Below are positions 34,825 through 43,220 of a DNA stretch of 64,000 bases, one piece after another. Made by a program: the position numbers and the translations under genes. Origin of the DNA: Bradyrhizobium sp. WSM3983 (GTDB lineage Bacteria; Pseudomonadota; Alphaproteobacteria; Rhizobiales; Xanthobacteraceae). The stretch spans positions 260 through 64,259 of the forward strand of contig NZ_AXAY01000040.1 in the NCBI RefSeq assembly GCF_000473045.1. Direction: 5' to 3'. The notes under the pieces are model-generated. The model saw only the letters and a program-made list of their open reading frames with translations. It did not search any database and had not been told where the DNA came from. The first letter of the stretch is position 1; every line of letters begins with the position of its first letter.

Positions 34825-36297
34825 TCAGGGCGTCACAAAATGATCGGTGGCGGAGGCAACCTCGCCGAGCCCGATGTCGGTGATGCGGAACTTCACCGGC
34901 TGGGTCTTCTCCGCTTTCTCGCCGACAGGCGCGGTCACCAGCACCCGCAACTCAGTGGTGGCATCGCGCGCGAGGACGATCATCGGCCGGTCCGGCGTGA
35001 CGGAATCGACGCCGACGATGTGGATCTGCGCATTGGCGGGGCCGTCGACATCGACGACAATCACGCGATCAAATCCGCGCTTGTTGAGGAAGCGCAGCGT
35101 ATAGCCGTTGCGGATGGCGCCGGCGCTGAGCTTGACCGCCACGGGGTTACGGTCGTGCAGCACGTTGACGTCCAGCAGCGACCGCGTCAGTAGCGTATGC
35201 AGCATCACCGCGCAAACGATAGTGATCAGCGACGCATAGACCAGCGTCCGGGAACGGATCGGCTTGAAGACTTCCGTCTTGCCGGATGTCCGCCGCTCCA
35301 CATTGATGTCGTTGTCGTAGCCGATCAGGCGCATCGGCCTGCCGATCCTCTTCATCACGTTGTCGCAGGCATCGATGCAGAGGCCGCACTGGATGCAGCC
35401 GAGCTGCGCGCCGTTGCGGATGTCGATGCCGGTCGGGCAGACCGCGACGCACTGGTTGCAATCGATGCACTCACCGATCTTCTCGCCGAGCGCGCGCAGG
35501 TCTCGTCCCTTCTTCGTCGAACAACGCGGCTCGCCGCGGTCGTATTTGTAGGTGACGTTCAGCGCCCATTCATCGGTGAGCGCGGCCTGGATGCGCGGCC
35601 ATGGGCACATGTAGAGGCAGACCTGCTCCCGTGCGTGGCCGGCCAGGAGATAGGTCGAAGCCGTCAGAATGCCGATCCAGATGCAGGCGATCGCCGGCGC
35701 CTGGAACGTGGCGAGATCCCTCACCAGCGTCGGTGCATCGGAGAAATAGAGGACCCAGGCGCCGCCCGTCCACCAGGCGATGATCAGCCAGATCGCGTAT
35801 TTCAGCACGCGCCGCGCCAGGCGATTGGCTGTCAGCGGACCCGCATCGGCCTTGATTCGCGCGCGGCGGTCGCCCTCGCTCCAGCGCTCCACCGCATAGA
35901 ACAGGTCGGTCCACACCGTCTGTGGGCAGAGATAGCCGCACCAGATGCGGCCGCCGAGCGCATTCATCAGAAACAAGGTGAAGGCAGCGAGGATCAACAG
36001 CCCGGTGAAGTAGTAGAACTCCTGCGGCCACAGCTCGATGAAGAAGAAATAGAAGCGCTGGCTGGGAAAATCGATCAGCACAGCCTGGTCGGGCGCGCCG
36101 AGGCCCCGATTCCAGCGCACCAACGGCAGCAGGTAATAGACGCCGAGGCAGAGCGCCATCAGCCCCCATTTGATCCGCCGGAACGTGCCGGAAATCCGCT
36201 GCGGATAGATTTTCTTCTGGGGTGCATAGAGCGGCAGATCATCATCGCCGGCCATCAGCACCTTCGAAGTGACGTTCTTGGTCATCGGAAGGCCCAT
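34825..36297 (-). CDS. fixG: FixG/CcoG, cupric reductase for cbb3 oxidase assembly
   Basis: The product is 490 aa from the ATG at 36297, which follows a GGGGGATTTTG ribosome site; earlier in-frame ATGs at 36321 and 36345 lack one. It has membrane helices at the N-terminus, CGYLCPQ, and two [4Fe-4S] ferredoxin motifs, CIDCNQCVAVCP and CIQCGLCIDACD, followed by an Ig-like C-terminal domain. CcoG reduces Cu(II) for delivery to cbb3 oxidase. It is 81 bp downstream of fixP and probably cotranscribed with fixNOQP; no separate FixK box was found in the gap. Confidence 0.94.
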   Translation of the reverse strand: MGLPMTKNVTSKVLMAGDDDLPLYAPQKKIYPQRISGTFRRIKWGLMALCLGVYYLLPLVRWNRGLGAPDQAVLIDFPSQRFYFFFIELWPQEFYYFTGLLILAAFTLFLMNALGGRIWCGYLCPQTVWTDLFYAVERWSEGDRRARIKADAGPLTANRLARRVLKYAIWLIIAWWTGGAWVLYFSDAPTLVRDLATFQAPAIACIWIGILTASTYLLAGHAREQVCLYMCPWPRIQAALTDEWALNVTYKYDRGEPRCSTKKGRDLRALGEKIGECIDCNQCVAVCPTGIDIRNGAQLGCIQCGLCIDACDNVMKRIGRPMRLIGYDNDINVERRTSGKTEVFKPIRSRTLVYASLITIVCAVMLHTLLTRSLLDVNVLHDRNPVAVKLSAGAIRNGYTLRFLNKRGFDRVIVVDVDGPANAQIHIVGVDSVTPDRPMIVLARDATTELRVLVTAPVGEKAEKTQPVKFRITDIGLGEVASATDHFVTP

Positions 36298-36378
36298 CAA
36301 AATCCCCCGATAAGGCTCCATTACCCGAAGGCGGAACGGCTTCACCGGGGTGAACCGCTCAAAGCTCGCCCGGCATTG

Positions 36379-37251
36379 CTATTTGCCGCCGCCGAGCGAG
36401 TGGACGTAGACTGCGAGCGCCTTGGTCGTGACCGGGTCCAGCCGTCCGCTCCAGGCGGGCATGACGCCGGCGCGGCCCTTGGTGATCGTCTCCACAAGGG
36501 TGGACTCGTCCGAGCCATAGAGCCAGATCTGGTCGGTCAGGTTCGGCGCGCCGAACTCCTGATTGCCTTTGCCATCCTCGCCGTGGCAGCTCACGCAGTT
36601 CTCGGCAAAGATCGTCTTGCCGGCGGCTGGGTTGTAGCCGGCCGCGGTTGAAAGTCCCGAGAGCGAGCGCACGTAATTGGCCACCGTAACGATCTCGTCC
36701 TTCTTCAAGATGCCATCGCGCCCGAAGGCGAGCATCTGGCCTTCATGCGCCTTCGCATTGCCGGATCGCGCGCCGAACTGGATGGTCTGCATGATCTGGT
36801 CGAGCGTGCCGCCCCAGAGCCAGTCGTCATCGTTCAGATTCGGATAGCCCTTCGCGCCGGCGGCGCCGCTGCCGTGACAGGGCGCGCAATTGTCGCCGAA
36901 CACCGTCTTGCCCCGCGCCCGCGCCAGGGCCAGCAGCGCCGGATCGTTCTCGATGTCGGCAAGAGACGCGGTGCCAAGCGCCTTCATCTTTTCGCCGCGC
37001 AACGCTTCGAGTTGGGCGAGATTCTCGGTAACGGCGGCGCGATTGGTGGTGTGCAGGACGCCGGCCGTATAGCCGCTCACCAGCGGCCACGCCGGATAGA
37101 CCACCCAATAGCCGAAGGCCCAGACGATGGTGGCGTAGAAAGTCAGCACCCACCAGCGGGGAAGCGGCGTATTCAGCTCCTTGATGCCGTCCCATTCGTG
37201 GCCCGTGGTCGACCGGCCGGACACGCGGTCGGTGTCGTCGTGCTGGCTCAT
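36379..37251 (-). CDS. fixP: FixP/CcoP, diheme cytochrome c subunit of cbb3 oxidase
   Basis: The product is 290 aa. One membrane helix lies near residues 33-53 (WWVLTFYATIVWAFGYWVVY). Two periplasmic c-type heme sites follow, CAPCHG and CVSCHG. FixP passes electrons from cytochrome c to the FixO/FixN core. It starts 3 bp after the fixQ stop. The cbb3 oxidase gives respiration at the nanomolar oxygen of nodules. Confidence 0.96.
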   Translation of the reverse strand: MSQHDDTDRVSGRSTTGHEWDGIKELNTPLPRWWVLTFYATIVWAFGYWVVYPAWPLVSGYTAGVLHTTNRAAVTENLAQLEALRGEKMKALGTASLADIENDPALLALARARGKTVFGDNCAPCHGSGAAGAKGYPNLNDDDWLWGGTLDQIMQTIQFGARSGNAKAHEGQMLAFGRDGILKKDEIVTVANYVRSLSGLSTAAGYNPAAGKTIFAENCVSCHGEDGKGNQEFGAPNLTDQIWLYGSDESTLVETITKGRAGVMPAWSGRLDPVTTKALAVYVHSLGGGK

Positions 37252-37254
37252 CTG

Positions 37255-37419
37255 TCAATCCTCCCGCAGCGGCATTTTCGCCGCGGCATCGAACGGCGCC
37301 TTGTTGCGGGGACGCAGCGCGTAACAGACGATAGCAAGGAAAATGCCAACGAAGACCGGCGTCCAGAAATTGAGCACGAACTGCGACACCAGGTTTTCAA
37401 CGGAGACAATCGCTTTCAT
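37255..37419 (-). CDS. fixQ: FixQ/CcoQ, small subunit of cbb3 oxidase
   Basis: A 54-aa frame lies between fixO and fixP. It has one membrane helix (TPVFVGIFLAIVCYAL) followed by RPRNKAPFDAAA, the usual CcoQ pattern. It stabilises the interaction of FixP with the core complex. Start and stop fit tightly in the operon (12 bp after fixO, 3 bp before fixP). Confidence 0.93.
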   Translation of the reverse strand: MKAIVSVENLVSQFVLNFWTPVFVGIFLAIVCYALRPRNKAPFDAAAKMPLRED

Positions 37420-37431
37420 CACAAAATGCCT

Positions 37432-38166
37432 TCAACGCAGATTGGCTTTTTCGTCGTAGAGCTTGAAGTCGACCAGCGTCCCCAGCATCTGCAGGTAAGC
37501 GACCAGCGCATCGAGTTCGGTGGGTTGGCCCGCCTTGCCGTCGAAGCTGTGGACAAGCGCATTTGGATAGCGCTTCTGGAACGCTTCGGCATCCGCAGCA
37601 TCGGGATCGAGCTGAGCCTTGAGGTCGGCTTTGGCATGGGCGATCTGGTCGTCGGTATAAGGTACGCCGATCGCGCGGTTGGTCCGCAGATGCGCGGCGA
37701 CGTCCTCAAGCTCGAGTTCGGTCGCAGCCAGGGATGGATACCCCGGCATCACCGATCGCGGCACGATCGCCCGCGGATTGACCAGATGCCGGACATGCCA
37801 ATCATCGGAATATTTGGCGCCGACGCGGGCGAGATCGGGCCCGGTACGCTTCGATCCCCACTGGAAGGGGTGGTCGTACATGCTCTCGGCGGCCAGCGAG
37901 TAGTGGCCGTAGCGCTCCACTTCGTCGCGCAGCGGCCGGATCATCTGCGAGTGGCAGAGATAGCAGCCTTCACGGACATAGATGTTGCGCCCGGCAAGCT
38001 CGAGCGGCGTGTAGGGCCTGACGCCGTCGACCGCCTCGATCGTGCTCTTGAGATAGAACAGCGGCGTGATTTCGACGAGACCGCCGATCGCGATGACCAC
38101 GAGGATTCCACCGATCAGGATGGTCGCGTTCTTCTCGAAGATCTTGTGTCGATTCCAGAAGGACAT
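37432..38166 (-). CDS. fixO: FixO/CcoO, monoheme cytochrome c subunit of cbb3 oxidase
   Basis: The product is 244 aa from the ATG at 38166, 8 bp after the fixN stop. An N-terminal helix (TILIGGILVVIAIGGLVEI) precedes the heme c site CYLCHSQ, and MPGYP supplies a likely axial Met region. The longer frame upstream overlaps fixN and is rejected. It transfers electrons from FixP to the heme b/heme b3-CuB centre of FixN. Confidence 0.96.
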   Translation of the reverse strand: MSFWNRHKIFEKNATILIGGILVVIAIGGLVEITPLFYLKSTIEAVDGVRPYTPLELAGRNIYVREGCYLCHSQMIRPLRDEVERYGHYSLAAESMYDHPFQWGSKRTGPDLARVGAKYSDDWHVRHLVNPRAIVPRSVMPGYPSLAATELELEDVAAHLRTNRAIGVPYTDDQIAHAKADLKAQLDPDAADAEAFQKRYPNALVHSFDGKAGQPTELDALVAYLQMLGTLVDFKLYDEKANLR

Positions 38167-38174
38167 GGGATGAC

Positions 38175-39830
38175 CTATTCGGCAGGCTGGAGCCGGCCGG
38201 CGGCGCGTGCCTCCTCGGCTTCGCCGGCCTTGACCGTCATCCACAGATTGAAGGCCATGATCAGGGCGCCGATCAGGAACAACGCGCCCCCGGCTGCACG
38301 GATGATGTAGAAGGGATGCATGGCCTCGACGGTCTCGATGAAGGAATATTCAAGGAAGCCGAGCGAGGTGTAGGCGCGCCACATCAGACCTTGCAGGATT
38401 CCGGACACCCACATCGCGGAAATGTAGAGAACGATGCCGAGGGTGGCGATCCAGAAGTGCCAGTTGACCAGCTTGAGGCTGTAAAGTCCGTTGCGATTCC
38501 ACGCCCACGGCACCAGGCAATAGAGTGCGCCGAAGGAGACGAAGCCGACCCAGCCGAGCGCACCGGAATGCACGTGGCCGATGGTCCAATCGGTGTAGTG
38601 GCTGAGCGAGTTGACGACCTTGATCGCCATGATCGGGCCTTCGAACGTCGACATCCCGTAAAAGGCGACCGAGACGACGAGCATGCGCAGGACGGGGTCG
38701 GTACGCAGCTTGTCCCAGGCACCGGACAAGGTCATGAGCCCGTTGATCATGCCGCCCCAGGACGGCATCCACAGCATGATCGAAAAGGTCATGCCGAGCG
38801 TCTGCGCCCAATCAGGCAGCGCGGTATAGTGCAGGTGGTGCGGGCCGGCCCAGATGTAGAGGAAGATCAGCGCCCAGAAATGAATGATGGAAAGCCGATA
38901 GGAATAGATCGGCCGCTCGGCGCGCTTCGGGATGAAATAGTACATGATCGCGAGGAAACCGGCGGTGAGGAAGAAGCCGACCGCATTGTGGCCGTACCAC
39001 CACTGGAACATGGCATCCTGAACACCACCCCAGGCAATGTAGGACTTCGAGCCGAACACCGAGACCGGCAGCGCGGGGTTGTTGCCGAGGTGCAGCACGG
39101 CGATCGTGACGATAAACGCCAGATAGAACCAGTTGGCGACGAAAATGTGCGGTTCCTTGCGCTTGACGAGCGTCGCCAAGAACACCAGCAGATAAGTCAC
39201 CCAGACGATTGTCAGCCACAGATCGGCGTACCACTCCGGCTCCGCATATTCCTTCGACTGCGTGACACCGAGCAGATAGCCGGTGCCGGCGATCAGGATA
39301 AAGAAGTTGTAACCGAGCACGACAAACCAGGGCGCGAGATCGCCGGCGAGCCGTGTGCGGCAGGTCTTTTGCACGACGTAGAACGAGGTCGCGATCAGGA
39401 CGTTGCCGCCGAACGCGAAGATCACGGCCGACGTGTGCAGCGGACGAAGGCGGCCGAAGCTGGTCCAGGGGAGATCGAGATTGAGCGCGGGCCATGCCAG
39501 TTGCGAGGCGATGATCAGTCCCACGGCAAAGCCGGCAATGCCCCAGAACATCGCCGCCACGGATGCGAACTTGATCGGTCCCAGATTGTAATTGGGACGC
39601 CCGTTGATCTCCTGCGGGGGCGGTTTGGCCGGGCGATCATAGTAGCGGTTGAGGATCGCAAACGCAGCCGCGATGCTGGCGGCGCATCCAAGCGACGCGT
39701 GAAAGGCGAACGGGGCGTCATGCGCGAATCCCGCACCGATCAGGCAAAGGAATGCGAGCACCGCAAACAGCGGCCACAATGTCGCTTCTCCGATCGTCAT
39801 CGATTTTGCGCCAGCGGAGACGTTCGTCAT
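38175..39830 (-). CDS. fixN: FixN/CcoN, catalytic subunit of cbb3 oxidase
   Basis: The product is 551 aa with about twelve hydrophobic segments and the heme-copper oxidase histidine motifs, including WWYGHNAVGFFLT and WAGPHHLHYT (the CuB histidines) and IGHVHSGALGW (heme ligands). It reduces oxygen at high affinity and pumps protons. It is the first gene of fixNOQP-fixGHIS. A FixK box (39882-39895) is centred about 58 bp upstream of the ATG. Confidence 0.97.
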   Translation of the reverse strand: MTNVSAGAKSMTIGEATLWPLFAVLAFLCLIGAGFAHDAPFAFHASLGCAASIAAAFAILNRYYDRPAKPPPQEINGRPNYNLGPIKFASVAAMFWGIAGFAVGLIIASQLAWPALNLDLPWTSFGRLRPLHTSAVIFAFGGNVLIATSFYVVQKTCRTRLAGDLAPWFVVLGYNFFILIAGTGYLLGVTQSKEYAEPEWYADLWLTIVWVTYLLVFLATLVKRKEPHIFVANWFYLAFIVTIAVLHLGNNPALPVSVFGSKSYIAWGGVQDAMFQWWYGHNAVGFFLTAGFLAIMYYFIPKRAERPIYSYRLSIIHFWALIFLYIWAGPHHLHYTALPDWAQTLGMTFSIMLWMPSWGGMINGLMTLSGAWDKLRTDPVLRMLVVSVAFYGMSTFEGPIMAIKVVNSLSHYTDWTIGHVHSGALGWVGFVSFGALYCLVPWAWNRNGLYSLKLVNWHFWIATLGIVLYISAMWVSGILQGLMWRAYTSLGFLEYSFIETVEAMHPFYIIRAAGGALFLIGALIMAFNLWMTVKAGEAEEARAAGRLQPAE

Positions 39831-39881
39831 GGTGCGACATCCTCGAGGAGTGGATCAGGGAGGCACGCCGCGGCGCCCGGG

Positions 39882-39895
39882 TTGATCGACATCAA
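39882..39895 (-). promoter_or_regulatory. FixK box of fixNOQP
   Basis: TTGATCGACATCAA is a perfect TTGAT-N4-ATCAA palindrome, centred 58 bp upstream of the fixN ATG. This position allows a class II promoter with a leader of about 17 nt. Confidence 0.85.
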
Positions 39896-40341
39896 TTGCG
39901 CCTGGCGGGGCCCGGCGGAATCGGTGGGGCGCACCGCCGCACATCCTCCGCTAACGCCTGAAGCGTCTGCTCATTTGGGCAGTATTTTGACGGCGTCGCT
40001 TGCCGCTTGTGCTCTAAGTCCCGGGCGCAGCGCGCCGTCGACGAGCATTGGCTGCACACGCGTCGCAGATCGCGGAGCACGTCACCGTGAGATGCTTCCA
40101 AATCGTCCTCGGCAAGGCCCGCATAGGAGAGGCGTCTGCTCAGGGACTGAAGCGAACCCGAAGGCTTCAAGATCAGCGCAGCGAGCTCCGTCCTGGAAAG
40201 ATTCAGCTCGCGCGCGATAACCTCGATGTCCCGCTGGTCCAGCCGCAGCAACTCGTTCCTGCGCTCCATGGCGCCCTTCAAGCGGTCACGGAGATTGCCG
40301 AACAGTGTGCTGCACCTCTTGCCGGCCGCTTCAATCAACAT
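39892..40341 (-). CDS. DUF6455-like cysteine-containing small protein
   Basis: The product is 149 aa. The segment DIEVIARELNLSRTELAALI is helix-rich and HTH-like, and a later part carries CSQCSSTARCARDLE and YCPN, which could bind a metal or cluster. Similar proteins stand next to fix or anaerobic genes in Bradyrhizobium and relatives. It has its own FixK box (40400-40413). Its 3' end overlaps the fixN box by four bases. Function unknown. Confidence 0.7.
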   Translation of the reverse strand: MLIEAAGKRCSTLFGNLRDRLKGAMERRNELLRLDQRDIEVIARELNLSRTELAALILKPSGSLQSLSRRLSYAGLAEDDLEASHGDVLRDLRRVCSQCSSTARCARDLEHKRQATPSKYCPNEQTLQALAEDVRRCAPPIPPGPARRN

Positions 40342-40399
40342 TTGACGATTTGGGTCCCGTTTTTCGATGATGTGTTACATCCGCCAAGGGACTTTGTCG

Positions 40400-40413
40400 T
40401 TGATGCAGATCAA
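40400..40413 (-). promoter_or_regulatory. FixK box upstream of the DUF6455-like gene
   Basis: TTGATGCAGATCAA is a perfect TTGAT-N4-ATCAA palindrome centred 65 bp upstream of the ATG at 40341. It overlaps the hemN stop codon. Confidence 0.8.
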
Positions 40414-41744
40414 ATTGCCTTGCTGAACTGTGCGGCCTGCGCGCATCGATAGGTATCGAAAGTTGCGGCGATGACGCGAACGACGGCCCGGCCGGCTTGC
40501 GTCACCGTCAATTTCGCGCCCGCGATCTCGACCAGCCCCTCCGATTGCATCGGTGTCAGCCTCGCCATTTCATTGCGAAACTCGGCATTTGGCGCGACGG
40601 CGTCCAGATCGACGGTGAAATCGCACATCAGCCGCTCGATGATTTGCGCGCGCTGCCGGTCGCTTTCATCGCGTCGGCATCCCTTCGCCGAGGCGAGTGA
40701 GCCGGCAGCGATGGCACCGACATATCTCGGAACATCCGCGAGGTTCTGCACGAAGCCGTCCGCGAAGGTCGATATCGCGGAGGCGCCGAGCCCGAGAAGA
40801 ACGCCGCTGGCATCCTCGGTATAGCCCTGGAAATTGCGATGCAGCTTCCCGCCTGCCGCAGCCCTTGCGAGCGCATCGCCGGGCTGGGCAAAATGATCGA
40901 TGCCGATGCTCAGATAGCCGGCGCCAATCAGCTCCTCAGACATGACCTCGGCCTGCTCGATGCGCTGATCCTGCGACGGCAGCCTGGCTTCATCGATGCG
41001 CCGCTGGTTGGCCTTGAGCCACGGCAGGTGCGCATAGCCGAAGCAGGCGATGCGGTCCGGCCCCATTGCCGCGACCAACGCGCAAGTCTTGCGAATCGAG
41101 GCGGTTGTCTGCAGCGGCAGCCCATACATCAGATCGACGTTCAGATTTCTGATTCCGGCCGACCGCAATCGCTCGACGGCCGTCTCGATGACAGACAGCG
41201 GCTGGAGGCGGCCGATCGCGGCCTGAACTAAAGGATTGACGTCCTGCACGCCCAGACTCGCACGCGTGACGCCGAGTTCTGCCAGGGCCTCCACGAGCGC
41301 GACAGTCACATGACGTGGATCGAGCTCGATCGCGTGCTCGAGGGCGTTCGCAAACGGAAATTGGCGGCGGAGCGCGGCGACGACGGATCGCAGGCCGTCA
41401 GGTCCGAGAATGCTTGGCGTTCCGCCGCCCCAGTGCAGCCGGGCAATTTTGGGCCTCGCCTCCACCAGGCTCGCGATAAGACCGATCTCGGCTTCCAGCG
41501 CGCGGCGATAGGCCTCGATCACATCCAATCTTACCGCCATCCTGGTATTGCAGCCGCAGTACAGGCATATCTTCCGGCAATAAGGCACGTGAAGATAGAC
41601 CGAGACGGTCTGACGCGGGTTGAGGCCGGCCAGCCAGGTCTCGTGATCTTTCGCGCCAATGTCAGGCGAGAAATCGGCGGCAGTCGGATAAGACGTATAG
41701 CGCGGCACATTGTGGCCCGCATAGCGGCGCACGACGGGGTTCAA
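40410..41744 (-). CDS. hemN: HemN, oxygen-independent coproporphyrinogen III dehydrogenase
   Basis: The product is 444 aa. The radical SAM cluster motif CRKICLYC (C56, C60, C63) is followed by GC, the signature of HemN. WGGGTPS and ELDPRHV motifs are also present. It oxidatively decarboxylates coproporphyrinogen III to protoporphyrinogen IX without oxygen, supplying heme for the cbb3 oxidase in microaerobic cells. It follows a 75-aa gene by 15 bp, both downstream of FixK-type boxes. Confidence 0.95.
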   Translation of the reverse strand: MNPVVRRYAGHNVPRYTSYPTAADFSPDIGAKDHETWLAGLNPRQTVSVYLHVPYCRKICLYCGCNTRMAVRLDVIEAYRRALEAEIGLIASLVEARPKIARLHWGGGTPSILGPDGLRSVVAALRRQFPFANALEHAIELDPRHVTVALVEALAELGVTRASLGVQDVNPLVQAAIGRLQPLSVIETAVERLRSAGIRNLNVDLMYGLPLQTTASIRKTCALVAAMGPDRIACFGYAHLPWLKANQRRIDEARLPSQDQRIEQAEVMSEELIGAGYLSIGIDHFAQPGDALARAAAGGKLHRNFQGYTEDASGVLLGLGASAISTFADGFVQNLADVPRYVGAIAAGSLASAKGCRRDESDRQRAQIIERLMCDFTVDLDAVAPNAEFRNEMARLTPMQSEGLVEIAGAKLTVTQAGRAVVRVIAATFDTYRCAQAAQFSKAI

Positions 41745-41759
41745 GATACATCGACCTTG

Positions 41760-41987
41760 CTAGGAGGCCCGGGCCCGCTCCAGCGCGGTCGGCGCCCGGA
41801 ATTCGACGGCATCCGCGAAGATCATCCAGTCATGGACGTGCCTCTGCCGGCAGAAGTCGGCTTCCGCTCGTCGAACTGCGTCGGTCAGGGACGGAGCTTC
41901 GATGGCGAACGCCGCCTGGCACGCGCGATGCTCGTGCCCAGTGTCGTCGAAGACTGTCTTGATAAAGCGCACCTCAAATAAGGGCAT
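41760..41987 (-). CDS. Small conserved-looking protein upstream of hemN (75 aa)
   Basis: The ATG at 41987 follows an ACAGGAGA ribosome site. The product begins PLFEVRFIKTVFDDTGHEHR and ends with RDLHDW-like RHVHDWMIFADAVEF. It is soluble with no recognised domain. It is 15 bp from hemN and has a FixK-type box 50 bp upstream, so it belongs to the low-oxygen regulon. Confidence 0.65.
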   Translation of the reverse strand: MPLFEVRFIKTVFDDTGHEHRACQAAFAIEAPSLTDAVRRAEADFCRQRHVHDWMIFADAVEFRAPTALERARAS

Positions 41988-42035
41988 TGTGTTCTCCTGT
42001 TTGCCGACATGTTGCTCAGAACCGGAGCGAAGTCC

Positions 42036-42049
42036 TTGAGCAAGATCAA
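42036..42049 (-). promoter_or_regulatory. FixK-type box of the 75-aa gene and hemN
   Basis: TTGAGCAAGATCAA matches TTGA-N6-TCAA with one half-site base off the perfect palindrome. Its centre is 55 bp upstream of the ATG at 41987. It abuts the stop of the 25-aa peptide gene. Confidence 0.7.
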
Positions 42050-42127
42050 TCAGGCATCGCGCCCGATTGTCCATCCAACCGCAATAACGGCAAAGCCGAT
42101 GATCAGGATGACAGCAACGAAACTCAT
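42050..42127 (-). CDS. Single-helix membrane micropeptide (25 aa)
   Basis: The frame encodes MSFVAVILIIGFAVI followed by AVGWTIGRDA, one membrane helix with a short charged end. Size and composition resemble accessory subunits of respiratory oxidases (CydX- or CcoM-like), but there is no family assignment. It lies 28 bp after the 50-aa peptide gene and directly before a FixK-type box. Reality depends on translation evidence. Confidence 0.45.
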   Translation of the reverse strand: MSFVAVILIIGFAVIAVGWTIGRDA

Positions 42128-42155
42128 AACGCTGAAGGCGCGACACCGCTTCTCT

Positions 42156-42308
42156 TCAATTCTCGGAAACCTTCGACCGAACCACCCAGCCGTCCATCGG
42201 CGGACAGCCCGAAGACGCCATAAGGCGGGCAAAGAGAAAGTGCGCCGCCGCCAGCAGATTGGCGCAGATAAAGCCCATAAGACCAAGGCCTTCGAACGTC
42301 AGGTCCAT
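42156..42308 (-). CDS. Small membrane protein (50 aa) behind a FixK box
   Basis: The frame begins MDLTFEGLGLMGFICANLLA and continues AAHFLFARLMASSGCPPMDG. It has one membrane helix followed by a Cys and a soluble tail ending VSEN. A perfect FixK box is centred about 121 bp upstream. It is too short for routine gene calling; codon use is normal and the product is not recognised. Confidence 0.5.
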   Translation of the reverse strand: MDLTFEGLGLMGFICANLLAAAHFLFARLMASSGCPPMDGWVVRSKVSEN

Positions 42309-42422
42309 TCTCAGGTGATAGCGGCAAGGCTGGCCTCGGCGTGTACCACTTCCAATGTTTCGGGTATTCCCGCTTCGCGGTTTCGATAACGATATTCTTA
42401 ACCCGGGGGAGCGGTGCGTGTG

Positions 42423-42436
42423 TTGATCTCAATCAA
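42423..42436 (-). promoter_or_regulatory. FixK box ahead of the membrane micropeptides
   Basis: TTGATCTCAATCAA is a perfect TTGAT-N4-ATCAA palindrome. Only the small genes at 42308 and 42127 lie downstream on the minus strand, and no supported gene starts on the plus strand nearby. A start point near 42388 would leave an 80-nt leader. Confidence 0.8.
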
Positions 42437-42858
42437 CTGTCGCTATCACTTATCCAGCTCAAGGAGCAGTCGCGCGATGAACTGATGATCGCGCAATCAC
42501 ACCCGCGACGGCGAAGAGCCGGGCTTGTATGAATGTCTCAAGGAGACGGTTCAGCAAACATGAGGCGGTGCGCCAGGACGATCACGCCGGAGATGACGGC
42601 GGCATCTCTTGCACCTTTCATCACCACGAATGTGGTACCCGGCTAAGAGCAAGGGCGTCTCGAAGCCGATGCACTGAAGGCTTCGTTTCCAGTCAAGCGG
42701 CATCCTGCCGCACGACGATGACATGATGGGCACGACTGTCGACGAGATCATGTCGCATCACGCCATAAGGGTCGATGCTGAGGAGATTTGCATCGCGTGC
42801 TGCATTTGATAGAACAATCTAGCTGTCTCGACGGCAGAGGCCGCCAAGTGAGGCGGCC
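42437..42858. other. Intergenic stretch with an unidentified coding remnant
   Basis: On the minus strand around 42700-42800 a frame reads LLSIDPYGVMRHDLVD and then HHVIVVRQDAA before a stop. It looks like the C-terminal end of a gene, but the family is not recognised and no start is visible. Confidence 0.3.
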
Positions 42859-43044
42859 TTACTTTTCCGTTCCGTTCTTCCGTGCGCGCATCGCCATCTC
42901 AACTTGTTCCGCAAGACCTGTCAGATGGCTAGCTAGCCGACCAAACAGATCGCGCTTGGCCTTGTCGGTTGCAAGGTCTCGGATCAGGGCGCATTCAGCG
43001 GCATCTCTGCGAAGCTTTTCGACCTGAGCCTGATAGTCCTTCAT
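42859..43044 (-). CDS. Small helical protein of unknown function (61 aa)
   Basis: From the ATG at 43044 the frame reads KDYQAQVEKLRRDAAECALI and then LASHLTGLAEQVEMAM, an amphipathic, possibly coiled-coil product. Similar short helical proteins occur in rhizobial genomes. It lies 176 bp downstream of fixJ on the same strand. The open frame continues upstream but without homology. Confidence 0.5.
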   Translation of the reverse strand: MKDYQAQVEKLRRDAAECALIRDLATDKAKRDLFGRLASHLTGLAEQVEMAMRARKNGTEK

Positions 43045-43220
43045 CGCCAGCGCCCATTTCCTTGTTGTGACGAGTTTCGGCGTGGGAACAAGTAGAGTCA
43101 ATTTACATAATGCCCGTAAAAACTCTGTTCGTGCGTGAGGATATGATCCGGGCGCTCGCAAGCACTGGCACTGGTCGGGCCGGCGGGCATCGGCTACGCG
43201 ATGCCGGGCGACGCCAGGCC

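Noticed and set aside
38316..40220. Plus-strand open frame of 634 aa opposite fixN
   Set aside because: It is the antisense shadow of fixN and its upstream region; composition is biased and no homology is visible.
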